Source of the DNA: CALMEC01 sp964440285
GTDB lineage: Bacteria > Actinomycetota > Thermoleophilia > Miltoncostaeales > Miltoncostaeaceae
Direction: 5' to 3'
Assembly (NCBI GenBank): GCA_964440285.1
Contig: CAYTRV010000108.1
Location: forward strand, 1-7,751
DNA length: 7,751 nt
The position numbers were made by a program, and so were the translations under genes. The notes below the pieces were generated by a model. It saw only the letters and a program-made list of their open reading frames with translations. It did not search any database and was not told where the DNA came from. Shown piece by piece: positions 1-5,347 of the stretch (position 1 is its first letter; each line of letters starts with the position of its first letter).

Positions 1-40
1 CCGCATGGTCCCGGTCGTTCCCGCATGGTCCCGCATGGTC
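1..40. repeat. 10-base tandem repeat at the left edge
   Basis: The unit ccgcatggtc occurs perfectly at 1-10, 21-30 and 31-40. The unit at 11-20 (ccggtcgttc) keeps the phase but matches at only 6 of 10 positions. The array may continue beyond the left edge. It lies about 75 bases beyond the 3' end of the tRNA-Thr gene, in what is probably the spacer before the next gene. I see no coding signal in it and no known repeat family that I can name. Confidence 0.7.
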
Positions 41-62
41 CTCAAACGCAGAGCCTTTACGT

Positions 63-97
63 CGAGGGTACTTGAGGGTTGTCCCGCGAAACCCTCG
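63..97 (-). terminator. Candidate hairpin(s) downstream of tRNA-Thr
   Basis: On the minus-strand transcript GAGGGTT (96-90) can pair with AACCCTC (80-74), giving a 7-bp stem with a 9-base loop that starts 20 bases after the tRNA. The same left arm, shifted by one base, can instead pair with a second copy of the right arm (69-63, read as ACCCTCG on the minus strand's complement), so two hairpins compete. No T-run follows, so this could be an actinobacterial-type terminator, a processing signal, or neither. Confidence 0.3.
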
Positions 98-116
98 CTT
101 AGCAGGAACTTCGCGA

Positions 117-189
117 AGCCGGAGAGGGGACTCGAACCCCTGACCTGCCGCTTACAAGGCGGCTGCTCTACCAGCTGAGCTACTCCGGC
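117..189 (-). tRNA. tRNA-Thr (anticodon UGU)
   Basis: The reverse complement folds into a complete 73-base cloverleaf. The acceptor stem is GCCGGAG/CTCCGGC (189-183 with 124-118). The D arm is GCTC/GAGC with loop AGCTGGTA. The anticodon stem GCCGC/GCGGC carries the loop CTTGTAA. The variable loop is AGGTC, and the T arm AGGGG/CCCCT carries the loop TTCGAGT. The anticodon TGT (complement of 154-156) reads ACA, so the tRNA carries threonine. The discriminator base is T (117) and CCA is not encoded, so it must be added after transcription. The gene starts 31 bases after the stop of the sigma-factor gene on the same strand, so the two may share a transcript. Confidence 0.97.
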
Positions 190-220
190 GCAGGCTCAAG
201 GGTACCGCCGGAGGGGCGGG

Positions 221-889
221 TCAGCGCAGGTCGATGACCTCGCGGCTCTTCAGGTGGGTCGCGACCTTCCGCTTCACGCGCTGCAGGGCGTTGTCGACGG
301 TCTTTGGCGTGCAGCCCTGCCGCTCGGCGATCTCCTCGTAGCTTCGCCCCTCCAGGTACATCCCCAGGACGCGGTGCTCCAACTCCGACAGCGCGCTCCC
401 CAGGCAATCGAGGAGGCTGCGAAGCTCTTCCGTCGAGATCGCCTGCGTCATCGGGTCCGACACGGGATCGCCGGCGAGCACCTCCGCCAGCGTCGCCTCC
501 TGCTCGCCGCTCCCCGCCCGCGAGTGACTGAACGACACGTACGTGTTCAGCGGCGAGTGCTTGTTGCGGGCCGCCGTCTTGATCGCCGTGATGATCTGCC
601 GCGTCACGCAGAGCTCCGCGAACGACCGGAACGACGCCTCCCGCTCCGGGCGGTAATCACGGACCGCCTTGAAAAGGCCGATGAGGCCCTCCTGGACGAG
701 GTCCTCGATCTCCCCGCCGGCCAGGAAGTACGAGCTCGCTTTGAGCCGCACGAACCCGCGGTAGCGCTCGATGATCTTGTCCATCGCGACCCGATCACCG
801 TCCCGCGCCCTCAAAACGAGGGCACGATCATGGACCTCGACCAGAGATCGAGCTTGGATCTGTTCAGCCGTCGCCTGGTGCTGGATCAT
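221..889 (-). CDS. sigH: SigH-like RNA polymerase sigma-70 family factor
   Basis: This 222-residue sigma factor would direct RNA polymerase to a subset of promoters. Region 2 spans about residues 36-115, with the core-binding segment DLVQEGLIGLFKAVRDYRPE (63-82) and then the -10 recognition helix region FRSFAELCVTRQIITAIK (87-104). Region 4 spans about 165-215 and contains the helix-turn-helix SYEEIAERQGCTPKTVDNAL (183-202). Region 3 is reduced to a short linker rich in small and acidic residues. Length and sequence resemble the Bacillus SigH family, which is common in non-sporulating actinobacteria, so 'sporulation' should not be inferred. The ATG at 889 has a GGGG-type ribosome site 4 bases upstream. 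The frame stays open to 1039, but that extension contains the likely promoter (992-1020), which favours the start at 889. The position next to cysS-rlmB matches the Bacillus order. Confidence 0.88.
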   Translation of the reverse strand: MIQHQATAEQIQARSLVEVHDRALVLRARDGDRVAMDKIIERYRGFVRLKASSYFLAGGEIEDLVQEGLIGLFKAVRDYRPEREASFRSFAELCVTRQIITAIKTAARNKHSPLNTYVSFSHSRAGSGEQEATLAEVLAGDPVSDPMTQAISTEELRSLLDCLGSALSELEHRVLGMYLEGRSYEEIAERQGCTPKTVDNALQRVKRKVATHLKSREVIDLR

Positions 890-954
890 CGTGCCCCTAC
901 GGTAAGAACTGTTTGATTGAGAGGGATCGCGGGAACACCGTTCAGAAGCCTCAG

Positions 955-975
955 GTTCAAGTTGAACTTCGGTTC
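955..975. promoter_or_regulatory. Candidate operator: overlapping palindromes in sigH leader
   Basis: GTTCAA-G-TTGAAC (955-967) is a perfect 6+1+6 inverted repeat. It overlaps GAAC-TTCG-GTTC (964-975), a second dyad with a 4-base spacer. Both lie about 10-30 bases downstream of the predicted transcription start and upstream of the ATG at 889, a position where a bound protein could block transcription. A further GAAC-ACC-GTTC lies at 933-943. The GAAC-N4-GTTC core is that of Gram-positive LexA boxes, but the spacer TTCG does not fit the usual consensus well. An RNA hairpin with a UUCG-type loop is another reading. Confidence 0.4.
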
Positions 976-991
976 TGGTCAGGTGGCCGGC

Positions 992-1020
992 ATTCTGCGG
1001 CCCCAAGGGACGGATGTCAA
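992..1020 (-). promoter_or_regulatory. Sigma-70-type promoter for the sigH-like gene
   Basis: On the minus strand a perfect -35 hexamer TTGACA (1020-1015) is followed, after exactly 17 bases, by CAGAAT (997-992), which matches 4 of 6 positions of TATAAT. The predicted start of transcription is near 985, giving a leader of about 95 bases before the ATG at 889. It would let the sigma gene and the tRNA be expressed separately from the operon upstream. Confidence 0.6.
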
Positions 1021-1134
1021 CGAGATGCCCGCCACTCATTCCCGCAAATAGCGGATTTCTCGGTGCGAGGTGGTCCGGTTCGGACGTAAGAGCGACCCGC
1101 CGAATTCGTTCGAGTATTGGGAGCCCGAATCGAC

Positions 1135-1160
1135 GCCGCCGGCCTCCAACGGCCGGCAGC
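1135..1160 (-). terminator. Hairpin downstream of rlmB
   Basis: On the minus-strand transcript GCTGCCGGCC (1160-1151) pairs with GGCCGGCGGC (1144-1135) over 10 positions, one of them a G-U pair, around the 6-base loop GTTGGA. It begins 27 bases after the rlmB stop. The opposite strand would have a mismatch instead of the G-U pair, which favours a role in the minus-strand RNA. No T-run follows, as is common for actinobacterial terminators. It would end the ispD-to-rlmB transcript before the sigH promoter. Confidence 0.5.
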
Positions 1161-1186
1161 GTCGGCCAAAGTTCACCCGAACCGCG

Positions 1187-1887
1187 TCAGCGGGGCCGGA
1201 TGGCCTCGGCGACCAGGAGGGCCGCGGCGACGGAGAGGTTGAGGCTGTCGACCCTCCCGCGCATGGGGATCCGCACGAGACGATCGCACATCGACCGCAC
1301 CCGCGGGCGCAACCCTTCCCCCTCGGCCCCGAGCACGATTACGGTGCCGGGATCCCACTCCACCTCGCGGTAGTCGTCGCCGTCGGCGGCGTCGGCGCCG
1401 AACACCCAGCGGTCGGGGCCCTTGGCGTCGTGCAGGAAGCTCGCGACGTTGTCGACCTGGGCGACCAGGACATGCTCCACGGCACCGGCGGAGACCTTGC
1501 ACACCGCGCCGGTCACCCCCGGGCTCCCTCGCCGGGCCACGACGATACCGGCGGCGCCGAGCGCGTCGACCACGCGGGCGATGGCGCCGAGGTTCCGCGG
1601 ATCCTGGATGCGGTCGAGGCAAAGCACCGGACCGGGCGCGTCGAGCAACTCGCCGATCTCCGCGTACGGGTACGGATCGGTGAACGCCACGATGCCCTGG
1701 TGGTCGGCACTGTCGGCCGCCCGGCCGAGCTGCGCCTTGGTCGCGATGCGCGGATCGAGCNNNNNNNNNNCGCCACCCACTCCTCGGGCGCGAGGTCGTC
1801 GAGCGCCCACACGTCGTGCACCCGCCGGCGACCGGCGGAAACCAGCTCCCTGACCGGGTTTCGCCCGTAGACGACCTCGCGGGTCAC
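1187..1887 (-). CDS. rlmB: 23S rRNA 2'-O-ribose methyltransferase RlmB (SpoU/TrmH family), interrupted by an N gap
   Basis: This SPOUT methyltransferase transfers a methyl group from S-adenosylmethionine to the 2'-O of a guanosine in 23S rRNA (G2251 in E. coli). The first 39 residues, from the GTG at 1887, form the substrate-binding start (EVVYGRNPVRELV). After the gap come 190 residues with DHQGIVA, then the SpoU motifs: 1, CLDRIQDPRNLGAIARVVDA; 2, VIVLGAEGEGL; 3, RIPMRGRVDSLNLSVAAALL. These carry the conserved N, E and S/N residues of the knotted fold. The two parts are in different frames across the 10 N (1761-1770). The true gap must be 2 mod 3 bases long, and comparison with E. coli RlmB from memory suggests about 7-12 missing residues, so I read this as an assembly gap and not a broken gene. 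The start overlaps the cysS stop by 4 bases (GTGA) and lacks a clear ribosome site, so coupled translation is likely. TrmH-type tRNA methyltransferase is the less likely alternative. Confidence 0.88.
1761..1770. other. Assembly gap (10 N) inside rlmB
   Basis: Ten N separate the N-terminal part of rlmB (codons end exactly at 1771) from the remainder, whose frame leaves one base (1760) over. Ten bases cannot restore the frame, so the N count is a placeholder and not a measured length. Confidence 0.95.
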
Positions 1888-3290
1888 TGGCCGGACCGGT
1901 AGACCTGCTGGCCCTCCGCGGTGTCGCGCACCTCGAACCCGAGCGCCACGATCGCGTCGCGGAGGTGATCGGACTCATCGAAGTCCCGCGCCTCGCGCGC
2001 GGCGACGCGGGCGTCGGCCAGCGCCTGCACCTCGGCCGGCAGCGCCAACTCGTCGGCGTCGAGCGAGGTGAGGGCGAACACGTCGAGCAGGTCGAGCAAC
2101 ACCCGCCGGGCCTCTCGCAGCTGATCGGCGCCGGGGCGCGCCGTATCGACGGCGTGGTGGATCGCCCGGACGATCCCGTCGAGCGCCGCCCATGCCTCAG
2201 GCGTGTTGAAGTCGTCGTCGAGCGCCTCGAAGAACCGCTTGCGTCCGTCCATGAGGGCGGCGGTCAGCTCGGCGCTGGTGCCCTCGCCCGGCGACTCGAT
2301 GGCCGCGGACAGGGTCCGGAGGGCGTTTCGGACGCGCCCGGCACGGTGACCGGCCTCCTCGAGCCGCTCGTCGGAGAATGGCAGCTTCGACCGGTAGTGG
2401 CTCGTGAGGAAGTACGCGATGACCGTGTCACGCGGCCAGCGGTCCAGTACGTCGGCAAGCGACGCGATGTTCCCGACGCTCTTGGCCATCTTCTCGCCGG
2501 CCAGCTCGAGCATCTCGTTGTGCATCCAGATCTTCGCGAACGGGCGGTCGCGGGCACCCTCGGACTGGGCGATCTCGTTCTCGTGGTGCGGGAACGCGAG
2601 GTCGATGCCACCGCCGTGGATCTCGAACTCCATGCCCAGGAGCGTCTCGGCCATGGCGCTGCACTCGATGTGCCACCCCGGCCGGCCGGGGCCCCACGGG
2701 GAGTCCCAGGAGGTGTCCTCGTCGGGCTTGTGCCCCTTCCACAGCGCGAAGTCGAGCGGGCTTTCCTTGCCTTCCCCCGGCTCGTCGCTGCGCAGATCTT
2801 CGAGCTTGCGGCCCGACAGCTTGCCGTACCCCGGGAACCGGTCGACGCGGTAGTAGACGTCACCGGCCGTGGCGTACGCCAGTCCCTTGTCGATGAGATC
2901 GCCGATCAGGGCGATGATCTGGGGCATCGTCTCCGTGACGGTCGGCTCGTTCGTGGGCCGCCCGAGCCCGAGGCGATTGGTGTCGTCGACATACGCCTGC
3001 GAGTACTTCGCCGCCGCCTCGACGCTGGCGATTCCCTCCCGCCGGCCGGCGTCGTAGATCTTGTCGTTGACGTCAGTGAGGTTGCAGACCAGCACCGCTC
3101 GCGAGCCGCGCCGGTCGAGGAACCGCTTGAGCACCGAGAACACGACGAACGGCCGGGCGTTGCCGATGTGGATGCGCGAGTAGACGGTGGGACCGCACGC
3201 GTATATGCGCACTACGCCGTCGGGCCCGGCGAGGAGCGGCTCCTTGCGCTTGGTGAGCGTGGAGTAGATGCGCACGCCGGTGTCGGTCAT
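1884..3290 (-). CDS. cysS: Cysteinyl-tRNA synthetase
   Basis: This 468-residue class I synthetase attaches cysteine to tRNA-Cys in the cytoplasm. The Rossmann domain starts with YACGPTVYSRIHIGNARPF (30-48), which includes the HIGH-type signature HIGN (41-44). The zinc ligands expected in the family are present: C32, C210 (GWHIECSAM), H235 and E239 (FPHHENEIAQSE). The second signature is KMAKS (267-271) in place of the usual KMSKS. The C-terminal part (about 300-468) is the helical DALR and anticodon-binding region. Length is normal for CysRS; the mycothiol ligase MshC is a relative but is shorter and lacks this C-terminal region. The ATG at 3290 has AGAGGGG just upstream and overlaps the ispF stop by 4 bases (ATGA). 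The frame is open to 3620, but the extra part is arginine-rich shadow sequence over ispF. Confidence 0.97.
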   Translation of the reverse strand: MTDTGVRIYSTLTKRKEPLLAGPDGVVRIYACGPTVYSRIHIGNARPFVVFSVLKRFLDRRGSRAVLVCNLTDVNDKIYDAGRREGIASVEAAAKYSQAYVDDTNRLGLGRPTNEPTVTETMPQIIALIGDLIDKGLAYATAGDVYYRVDRFPGYGKLSGRKLEDLRSDEPGEGKESPLDFALWKGHKPDEDTSWDSPWGPGRPGWHIECSAMAETLLGMEFEIHGGGIDLAFPHHENEIAQSEGARDRPFAKIWMHNEMLELAGEKMAKSVGNIASLADVLDRWPRDTVIAYFLTSHYRSKLPFSDERLEEAGHRAGRVRNALRTLSAAIESPGEGTSAELTAALMDGRKRFFEALDDDFNTPEAWAALDGIVRAIHHAVDTARPGADQLREARRVLLDLLDVFALTSLDADELALPAEVQALADARVAAREARDFDESDHLRDAIVALGFEVRDTAEGQQVYRSGQ

Positions 3291-3757
3291 CGCCCCTCTA
3301 CCAACGCCACGGCATGGCAGGCGATCCCCTCGCCCCGCCCGGTGTACCCCATCGCGTCGGTCGTGGTGGCGTGCACCGTGACGGGGGCGCCGGCGATCGC
3401 CGTGAGCGACTTCTGCATGCGGTCGCGGTGCGGCGCGAGCCGAGGCCGCTCGCAGATGACCACGGCGTGGGCGTTGACGATCGCGAAGCCCGACTCCCGT
3501 ACCCGCTCGACGACGATCCGAAGCAGCCGTTCGCCGGATGAGTCCGCCCACTCCGCATCGCCTGGCGGGAAGAGCGCGCCGATGTCGGGCCCGCCGGAGG
3601 CCGACAGCAGTGCGTCGCACAGGGCGTGCGCCACGACGTCGCCGTCGGAGTGGCCCACCAGCCCCTCGTGGTGGTCGATCTCGACGGTGCCGAGCATCAG
3701 CGGCTTGCCGGGGCCGAGCCGGTGGGCGTCGATGCCGAGTCCCACGCGTACGCTCAT
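3287..3757 (-). CDS. ispF: 2-C-methyl-D-erythritol 2,4-cyclodiphosphate synthase
   Basis: IspF converts CDP-methylerythritol 2-phosphate to methylerythritol 2,4-cyclodiphosphate with release of CMP, the fifth step of the MEP isoprenoid pathway, and acts as a trimer. The 156 residues equal the normal family length. The metal ligands D10 and H12 (GIDAHRLG) and H44 (SDGDVVAHALCDALL) are visible. Also present are the DIGALFPPGD loop (58-67) and the C-terminal signature TTTDAMGYTGRGEGIACHAV (131-150), which holds the CMP- and diphosphate-binding residues. The start at 3757 has AGGTGA about 8 bases upstream. It overlaps the stop of the PHP gene by 4 bases (ATGA), and its own stop overlaps cysS in the same way. 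It is separated from ispD by the PHP gene, whereas these two are adjacent or fused in many bacteria. Confidence 0.97.
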   Translation of the reverse strand: MSVRVGLGIDAHRLGPGKPLMLGTVEIDHHEGLVGHSDGDVVAHALCDALLSASGGPDIGALFPPGDAEWADSSGERLLRIVVERVRESGFAIVNAHAVVICERPRLAPHRDRMQKSLTAIAGAPVTVHATTTDAMGYTGRGEGIACHAVALVEGR

Positions 3758-4608
3758 CGGATCGTCACCTGGGTCGCCTCCCGCCGGTGGAACCGGGTGA
3801 TGGTCTCGTACCCCGCTCCCCGGAGCGCCGCGACCGCGGTGGGGTAGTCGCGGGCAACGTCCTCCGGCGTGTGCGCGTCGCTCGAGAGCGTCGCCGGCAC
3901 CCCGGCCGCGCGGAACCGCGCGAGCCAATCGGGGTCGGGGTAGAGCTCGCGGACCGGCTTGCGCAACCCAGCCGAAGAGCATTCGATCGCCACCCCGGAG
4001 TCGGCGATCGCCGCCACGAGATCGTCGAGGCGCCCGGCGAACGTCGACGGGAACCGGTGGCCGAACACCTTCGGCAGATCGGGGTGGGCGAGCACGTCGT
4101 ACAGCCCGGAGGCCGCCGCGGCGGCGAGCTCCTCCAGGTAGCGGTCCCACACCTCCTCGGCGGCGATGTGGTCGGCGGCGGGGTCGTCGGGGTCGTCGAT
4201 GGCGAGCTTGTCGAGCCAGTGGATCGACCCCAGCACCACGTCGAACGGGTGGGCGTCGAGCACCGCGGCGATCTCGTCGCGCCGGTCTGGGAGCCAGTCC
4301 ATCTCGATGCCGATGAGCACCGGCAGCCCGGCCTCCTGCGCCTCGGCCAGCGCCGCGCAGTGGCCGGCGAGGTCCTCGGTGGCCTCCCCCCGCCACCACG
4401 GGCTGGGATGCCAGTCGCGGGCAACGGTGAACCGGTGCACGTGCTCGGTGATGGCGATCTCCTGCACCGCTCGGGCGCGTGCCCGCGCGACGTAGCGGCC
4501 GATCCAGCCGACCGACCGGGGCCCGCCGTGCGCCTCCCAGCGGCGAGCGTCGCGGTCGCGCGCCTCGGGTCCGTCGGGCTGGAGATGCATGTGGTAGTCG
4601 GTCAGCAC
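3754..4608 (-). CDS. PHP-family histidinol-phosphatase-like hydrolase
   Basis: This 284-residue metal-dependent hydrolase has the PHP fold and resembles the HisJ/HisK class of histidinol-phosphatases (L-histidinol phosphate to L-histidinol, in histidine synthesis). Visible metal-binding motifs, in order, are YHMH (H6, H8), TEHVH (E55, H56, H58), GIEMDW (E102), GSIHW (H130), AHPDLPK (H175) and SSDAH (D244, H246). All positions expected for a tri-metal PHP site appear intact, so it is likely active. There is no signal peptide, so it should be cytoplasmic. The start is a GTG at 4608, 18 bases after the ispD stop, with no clear ribosome site. The stop overlaps the ispF start by 4 bases. Its place inside the MEP-pathway operon says nothing direct about histidine, so another phosphoester substrate is possible; I leave the symbol empty. 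Confidence 0.85.
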   Translation of the reverse strand: MLTDYHMHLQPDGPEARDRDARRWEAHGGPRSVGWIGRYVARARARAVQEIAITEHVHRFTVARDWHPSPWWRGEATEDLAGHCAALAEAQEAGLPVLIGIEMDWLPDRRDEIAAVLDAHPFDVVLGSIHWLDKLAIDDPDDPAADHIAAEEVWDRYLEELAAAAASGLYDVLAHPDLPKVFGHRFPSTFAGRLDDLVAAIADSGVAIECSSAGLRKPVRELYPDPDWLARFRAAGVPATLSSDAHTPEDVARDYPTAVAALRGAGYETITRFHRREATQVTIR

Positions 4609-4626
4609 GCCCGGGGACGATACCGG

Positions 4627-5325
4627 TCAGCCGCGGAAGCGCCCGCCCGTCACATCGAGGATCTGCTCGGCCACCGCGAGGTCTGCCGGCGTGGTGACCT
4701 TAAGGTTCGGCGCCCCGGTCGCCACCAGCCTCACGCGCCCGCCGAGGGCCTCCACCATCGACGCACAGTCGGTGGCGGAGTCGAGCGTCTCGTCGTCGGC
4801 GAGGGCGAACGCCCGGCGCAGCACGTCGGCGTGGAAGGCCTGCGGCGTCTCGGCGCGCCACAGGCCCGCGCGGTCGACGGTGCCAGTGATGATCATGCCG
4901 TCGTCGCCCTGCTTGAGCGTGTCGGCGACGGGGGTCGCGGCGATCGCCCCCTCCGCCCCCACCAGCCCGTCGAGCACGGCGGCGATGAGGGCCGGCGTCA
5001 CCAACGGTCGGGCGGCATCGTGTACGAGGATCTCGGTCGCATCGACGGGCACCGCCTCCAGAGCGGCGGCCACCGACCGCTGCCGGGTCGCCCCGCCGGC
5101 GACGACCACCAGCGACTCGCCGCCCGCCTCGCCGACGGCCATCCGCATCGGCGTCTCCTGGCCGGACGGCGAGGCGAGGACGATGCCGTCCACCCGGTCG
5201 CACGCTGCCAGCGCGATGAGGCTCCACGCCACGAGCGGGCGCGGGCCGAGCGGCACGAGCGCCTTCGGCATGCCAACCCCCATGCGCACGCCCGAGCCGG
5301 CGGCGACCACGATCGCGAACGTCAC
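4627..5325 (-). CDS. ispD: 2-C-methyl-D-erythritol 4-phosphate cytidylyltransferase
   Basis: IspD joins CTP and methylerythritol 4-phosphate to give CDP-methylerythritol and pyrophosphate, the third step of the MEP pathway. The 232-residue protein has the nucleotide-binding loop AAGSGVRMGVGMPKAL (8-23, with R14 and K21), GGATRQRSVAAAL (77-89), the metal-site segment VHDAARPLV (101-109, D103), TPVADTLK (131-138), LWRAETPQAF (155-164), and the C-terminal APNLKVTTPADL (205-216, K209). I choose the GTG at 5325 because VTFAIVVAAG begins the beta strand just as in the family. A GTG at 5367 would add 14 residues of unlike sequence and would overlap the divergent DUF72 gene. No ribosome site precedes 5325, but TATCCT ends 6 bases before it, which suggests a leaderless mRNA. 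It is the first gene of the operon down to rlmB. Confidence 0.96.
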   Translation of the reverse strand: MTFAIVVAAGSGVRMGVGMPKALVPLGPRPLVAWSLIALAACDRVDGIVLASPSGQETPMRMAVGEAGGESLVVVAGGATRQRSVAAALEAVPVDATEILVHDAARPLVTPALIAAVLDGLVGAEGAIAATPVADTLKQGDDGMIITGTVDRAGLWRAETPQAFHADVLRRAFALADDETLDSATDCASMVEALGGRVRLVATGAPNLKVTTPADLAVAEQILDVTGGRFRG

Positions 5326-5331
5326 GCCGGA

Positions 5332-5337
5332 AGGATA
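5332..5337 (-). promoter_or_regulatory. -10-like element for leaderless ispD transcript
   Basis: TATCCT on the minus strand matches TAnnnT and ends 6 bases before the GTG of ispD (5325). This is the spacing at which transcription would begin at the start codon itself, as in many actinobacterial leaderless genes. No ribosome site is present in this gap for ispD. A convincing -35 element is not visible (CGTGGA at the expected place). Confidence 0.5.
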
Positions 5338-5341
5338 CGTT
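5336..5341 (+). promoter_or_regulatory. -10-like element for the DUF72 gene
   Basis: TACGTT on the plus strand matches TAnnnT and ends 6 bases before the GTG at 5348. It shares the bases TA (5336-5337) with the ispD element on the other strand. No clear -35 is visible. A weaker alternative is an upstream start with AAGGA (5331-5335) as a ribosome site, but its 12-base spacing to the GTG is long. Confidence 0.42.
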
Positions 5342-5347
5342 GACGGG

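Larger units (their letters stand above)
890..1186. other. Intergenic region between rlmB and sigH-like gene
   Basis: This 297-base stretch has no convincing gene. It is visibly less G/C-rich than the flanking genes and carries several inverted repeats: a strong hairpin after rlmB (1135-1160), GTCCG-GTT-CGGAC (1073-1085), GTTC-ACCC-GAAC (1171-1182), and a cluster of GAAC/GTTC half-sites between 906 and 975. A promoter for the sigma-factor gene lies at 992-1020. The open frames crossing it are extensions or shadows of neighbours. Confidence 0.75.

Noticed and set aside
1..40. CRISPR array
   Set aside because: The repeat unit is 10 bases with no spacers between the copies; CRISPR repeats are longer and separated by unique spacers.
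205..219. Terminator between the sigH-like gene and tRNA-Thr (CCGCC/GGCGG, 5-base loop)
   Set aside because: The stem is only 5 bp without a T-run and ends just before the tRNA. It is too weak to call, and co-transcription with the tRNA is equally likely.
254..916. Plus-strand frame of 220 codons over the sigma-factor gene
   Set aside because: It is antisense to a well-recognised sigma-70 protein and its product resembles nothing.
890..1039. 50-residue N-terminal extension of the sigma factor
   Set aside because: The extension has no family similarity, contains the TTGACA/CAGAAT promoter and the palindromes, and the ATG at 889 has a ribosome site.
1187..1887. rlmB as a frameshifted pseudogene
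   Set aside because: The frame change coincides exactly with the N run, and all catalytic motifs are intact on either side.
1965..5343. Very long plus-strand open frames (1965-3800 and 3538-5343, about 600 codons each)
   Set aside because: They lie antisense to cysS, ispF, the PHP gene and ispD, all clearly recognised. Their translations are arginine/glycine/valine-rich with no family likeness, the usual shadow of high third-position G/C.
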